The notes under the pieces were generated by a model. It made no database searches, was not told the origin of the DNA, and saw only the letters and a program-made list of their open reading frames with translations. A program made the position numbers and the translations under genes. Positions 4,730-6,462 of a stretch of 6,462 bases of DNA are shown piece by piece. Within the stretch, counting starts at the first letter, position 1. Every line of letters starts with the position of its first letter. Origin of the DNA: Bacteroidota bacterium (GTDB lineage: Bacteria; Bacteroidota; Bacteroidia; Chitinophagales; Saprospiraceae); contig QQUB01000649.1 of NCBI GenBank assembly GCA_008501835.1, forward strand, positions 1 through 6,462. Direction: 5' to 3'.

Positions 4730-5224
4730 TCAATTTGCCTGCTTCAATAAATCTTCCAGTTTATACCGCTCATACTTTTCCTTGTCCTTGTCGATCATCT
4801 CAAGCAATTCATTCTTATTCTGAATATTCAGCCAGACCTCCGGGTTTACACTAAATATCTCCCCAAATTTTAAAGCCAAATCTGAGTTTATCTTTCTTCT
4901 TCCCTTCAATATTGCACTCAAATTACTCTCTTTATAACCGATATATTCTGCGAAGTCCTTTTTCCTTATTTTTAGTGCCTTTACAAATCCTTCCAAAAAC
5001 TCCCCAGCCTGAATCAATTCTCCTGGATGTTCCTTCGCTATATAAGTTTCCATTTGAAACCTGAGGGAAAGCAATTGATTAACAACAAAATCCTCTCCCC
5101 CCTGTTCTTTCGACCTGGTTTCAATTAATTGGCGTAAAGCCTTAAACTCTTTACTGTTCTGGTTTACCAGACCAGCCCCTGTTCCAATAACACCTCCCTC
5201 ATTTTTTATTTTTTGCTTGCCCAT
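4730..5224 (-). CDS. HigA-like HTH antitoxin of a GNAT toxin pair
   Basis: This is a 164-residue DNA-binding protein. Residues about 79-140 match the HigA/XRE antitoxin fold. They contain the helix-turn-helix KKDFAEYIGYKESNLSAILKG (88-108), then RRKINSDLALKFGEIFSVNPEVWLNIQNKNEL, whose xPEVWLNIQ segment is the family's signature after the HTH. HigA proteins usually have about 100 residues; here a 75-residue charged N-terminal extension (KEFKALRQLIETRSKE, LLSLRFQMETYIAKEHP) precedes it and may hold the partner-binding part. The start lies only 3 nt after the stop of the GNAT-like gene, so the two are translated from one mRNA in toxin-first order, as in higBA. It probably neutralises the partner and represses the promoter. 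The antitoxin role is inferred from fold and pairing. Confidence 0.82.
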   Translation of the reverse strand: MGKQKIKNEGGVIGTGAGLVNQNSKEFKALRQLIETRSKEQGGEDFVVNQLLSLRFQMETYIAKEHPGELIQAGEFLEGFVKALKIRKKDFAEYIGYKESNLSAILKGRRKINSDLALKFGEIFSVNPEVWLNIQNKNELLEMIDKDKEKYERYKLEDLLKQAN

Positions 5225-5227
5225 AGC

Positions 5228-5734
5228 TTATTTTTTTAACCCTGTTTCAATGTTTAAAAATTTCTCCATCAACTTTCGACCCTGCAATGGGTCAATAAAC
5301 ATTTTTTGACCCACCGCCCAGGTCGCGCCATACTTTTTTTGATAAAACTCAATCAATTCCGTCTTACTATCAAACGATAAAAACCCCAAATAGCTACCAC
5401 GCCCCAATTCAAAGCTTTTTTTGCAGGCGAAAGCTATTAAACAACCCGCAACGTGTTCATACTTCCCATCACTTCCATAATTATGAGGAGCAACTTCCAA
5501 ATTATTCATAAACAACAACTCCTCATTAATCAAGGTGAGCATCAGAAGACCTTCAGGTATATCCGGCGTTTCTTTCAGGACAATCTTATAAAATTCAGCT
5601 CCTTCCACCTTGGCGAGTTCCTTCCAGGCAAATTGCCATCCCTTATTCCTGAAAGGCATCTCCCCGGAAAAACCATCCATGATCTTTGCTTCAACTAACT
5701 CACCGGATGCAACTTCTTCTAAAAATATTTTCAT
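5228..5734 (-). CDS. GNAT-like acetyltransferase, probable toxin
   Basis: This is a 168-residue protein with a divergent GNAT fold. Visible features: strand 4 and its following segment LFMNNLEVAPHNYG (74-87), a helix HVAGCLIAFACKKSFELG (94-111), strand 5 YLGFLSF (115-121) and the C-terminal ELIEFYQKKYGA (126-137), the usual GNAT FYxKxGF block. The acetyl-CoA loop is atypical: GSDGKYEHVAG replaces the usual R/QxxGxG/A, so cofactor binding or activity may be altered. It is first in a two-gene operon with a HigA-like HTH protein; such pairing suggests a toxin. Known GNAT toxins (TacT, AtaT, ItaT) acetylate aminoacyl-tRNA and usually pair with RHH antitoxins, so the HTH partner is unusual. It could also be a regulated housekeeping acetyltransferase. 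The start is the first ATG, with a 13-nt leader from the proposed promoter. Confidence 0.72.
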   Translation of the reverse strand: MKIFLEEVASGELVEAKIMDGFSGEMPFRNKGWQFAWKELAKVEGAEFYKIVLKETPDIPEGLLMLTLINEELLFMNNLEVAPHNYGSDGKYEHVAGCLIAFACKKSFELGRGSYLGFLSFDSKTELIEFYQKKYGATWAVGQKMFIDPLQGRKLMEKFLNIETGLKK

Positions 5735-5737
5735 TAA

Positions 5738-5785
5738 TTGATAATTCTAAATGTAAATTTATCAAAATTGCATAAAAAAGTCAAA
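5738..5785 (-). promoter_or_regulatory. TA operon promoter with operator-like dyad
   Basis: On the minus strand TTTG (5785-5782) and TAAATTTA (5761-5754) are separated by 20 nt; the second element differs from TAnnTTTG at its last base. A perfect dyad TTGATAA (5738-5744) / TTATCAA (5759-5765), with 14 nt between the arms and centres 21 bp apart, covers the -7 element and the expected start. That is where an autorepressing antitoxin would bind. Confidence 0.5.
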
Positions 5786-5912
5786 TTTTTTGGTAACATT
5801 TTCACCGCTATCCCAGGATAAGCAGAACTAATTTTACACTCATCCGGTTATTAGTACTACCCCTGCTTTTAAAGCACTAAAATTTTTTTCTTTAACCAAA
5901 AAATGAAAACAA

Positions 5913-6462
5913 ATGATCCCCAAAGTATGGAACCCCCTGGAAACTAATGAACAGCACATTCAAACCCTTCAAAAAGAATTACCCATCCACCCCGTTTTTT
6001 GCCGTCTGCTCATTCAACAAGGCATCAAAACCATTAAAGATGCCAAAACCTTCTTCTATCCCGATTTAAAAAAGCTACATGATCCATTCCTAATGACCGA
6101 CATGAACACCGCCGTTGACAGACTGCACCTCGCCATTGAACAAAACCATAAAATATTACTCTATGGGGATTACGATGTCGACGGAACAACATCTGTTGCC
6201 CTGGTCTACACTTTTCTAAAATCTCTTGGCGTTCAAACAGACTTCTATATTCCGGACAGGTATAAAGAAGGATACGGTATATCTTTCGAAAGCATTGATT
6301 ATGCTCACCAAAACCAGGTGGACCTGATCATCGCCATGGATTGTGGCATCAAAGCAGAAAAACAAGCCAAAGCTGCAAAACACTATGGAATCGATCTCAT
6401 CATCTGCGACCACCATACTCCCGGCACAAACCTACCCGATGCCTTCGCAATCCTGGACCCCA
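5913..6462 (+). CDS. recJ: Single-stranded-DNA-specific exonuclease RecJ, 3' partial
   Basis: RecJ is a 5'-3' exonuclease on single-stranded DNA, acting in RecFOR recombination, mismatch repair and base excision repair in the cytoplasm. The 183 visible residues carry the DHH-superfamily motifs in order. Motif I is YGDYDVDGTTS (84-94), with metal-binding Asp residues. Motif II is IIAMDCGI (139-146). Motif III is ICDHHTPG (164-171). The N-terminal region with PVFCRLLIQQGI and FFYPDL is typical of RecJ. The start is firm: an in-frame TGA at 5904-5906 precedes the ATG at 5913. An earlier ATG (5903) is in another frame. Full-length RecJ has about 570 residues, so roughly two thirds lies beyond the window. 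It is divergent from the TA operon across 178 nt, and no clear promoter was found. Confidence 0.95.
   Translation, partial: MIPKVWNPLETNEQHIQTLQKELPIHPVFCRLLIQQGIKTIKDAKTFFYPDLKKLHDPFLMTDMNTAVDRLHLAIEQNHKILLYGDYDVDGTTSVALVYTFLKSLGVQTDFYIPDRYKEGYGISFESIDYAHQNQVDLIIAMDCGIKAEKQAKAAKHYGIDLIICDHHTPGTNLPDAFAILDP

Noticed and set aside
5864..5876. TGCTTT-T-AAAGCA palindrome before recJ as a terminator or operator
   Set aside because: The loop is too small for a hairpin and there is no partner gene or promoter element to give it meaning.
5903..5947. Upstream start for recJ or a leader peptide at the ATG at 5903
   Set aside because: This ATG is in another frame, giving a 14-codon peptide that overlaps recJ; nothing supports its use.

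Overview
The window looks chromosomal and comes from a member of the Bacteroidota. Three promoter-like sites carry the phylum's TTTG / TAnnTTTG signature. Start codons lack strong Shine-Dalgarno sequences, intergenic DNA is AT-rich, and the recJ and DUF819 proteins fit. The genus cannot be named from the sequence alone.

Layout from left to right. (1) Positions 2-898 (+): 3' part of a DUF819-family (YjcL-like) membrane protein gene, closed by a rho-independent terminator. (2) Positions 1149-1956: a promoter drives three nearly identical 158-nt tRNA-like RNAs (1221-1378, 1492-1649, 1764-1921), spaced 271-272 bp apart with structured spacers and ending at a bidirectional terminator. Each unit has a 7-bp acceptor stem, a Leu-type D-arm, an anticodon arm whose loop is CTGTCTC, and a perfect T-arm. 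An 89-nt structured insert sits where the variable arm belongs. (3) Positions 1955-3475 (-): a 506-residue helical, TPR-like protein of unknown function, convergent with the RNA array and sharing its terminator. (4) Positions 3476-4729: 1.25 kb without a conventional gene. It holds a 17-bp inverted repeat over the start of a possible 38-codon ORF, a folded region at 3949-4073 with mutually exclusive stems, a palindrome on a minus-strand promoter-like site, and a three-way-junction fold at 4447-4576 followed by tandem terminators. (5) Positions 5734-4730 (-): a two-gene operon encoding a GNAT-like protein and then a HigA-like HTH protein, a probable toxin-antitoxin pair with an operator-like dyad at its promoter. 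(6) Positions 5913-6462 (+): the start of recJ, divergent from that operon and cut by the window end.

The most unusual item is the tRNA-like array: clearly tRNA-derived at both ends, clearly transcribable, but carrying an insert no standard tRNA has. The second RNA candidate (about 4278-4722) and the GNAT/HigA pair also merit attention. A link between the GNAT protein (some relatives acetylate aminoacyl-tRNA) and the tRNA-like RNAs is only speculation. All structures were found by eye from complementarity; no folding program or database search was run.
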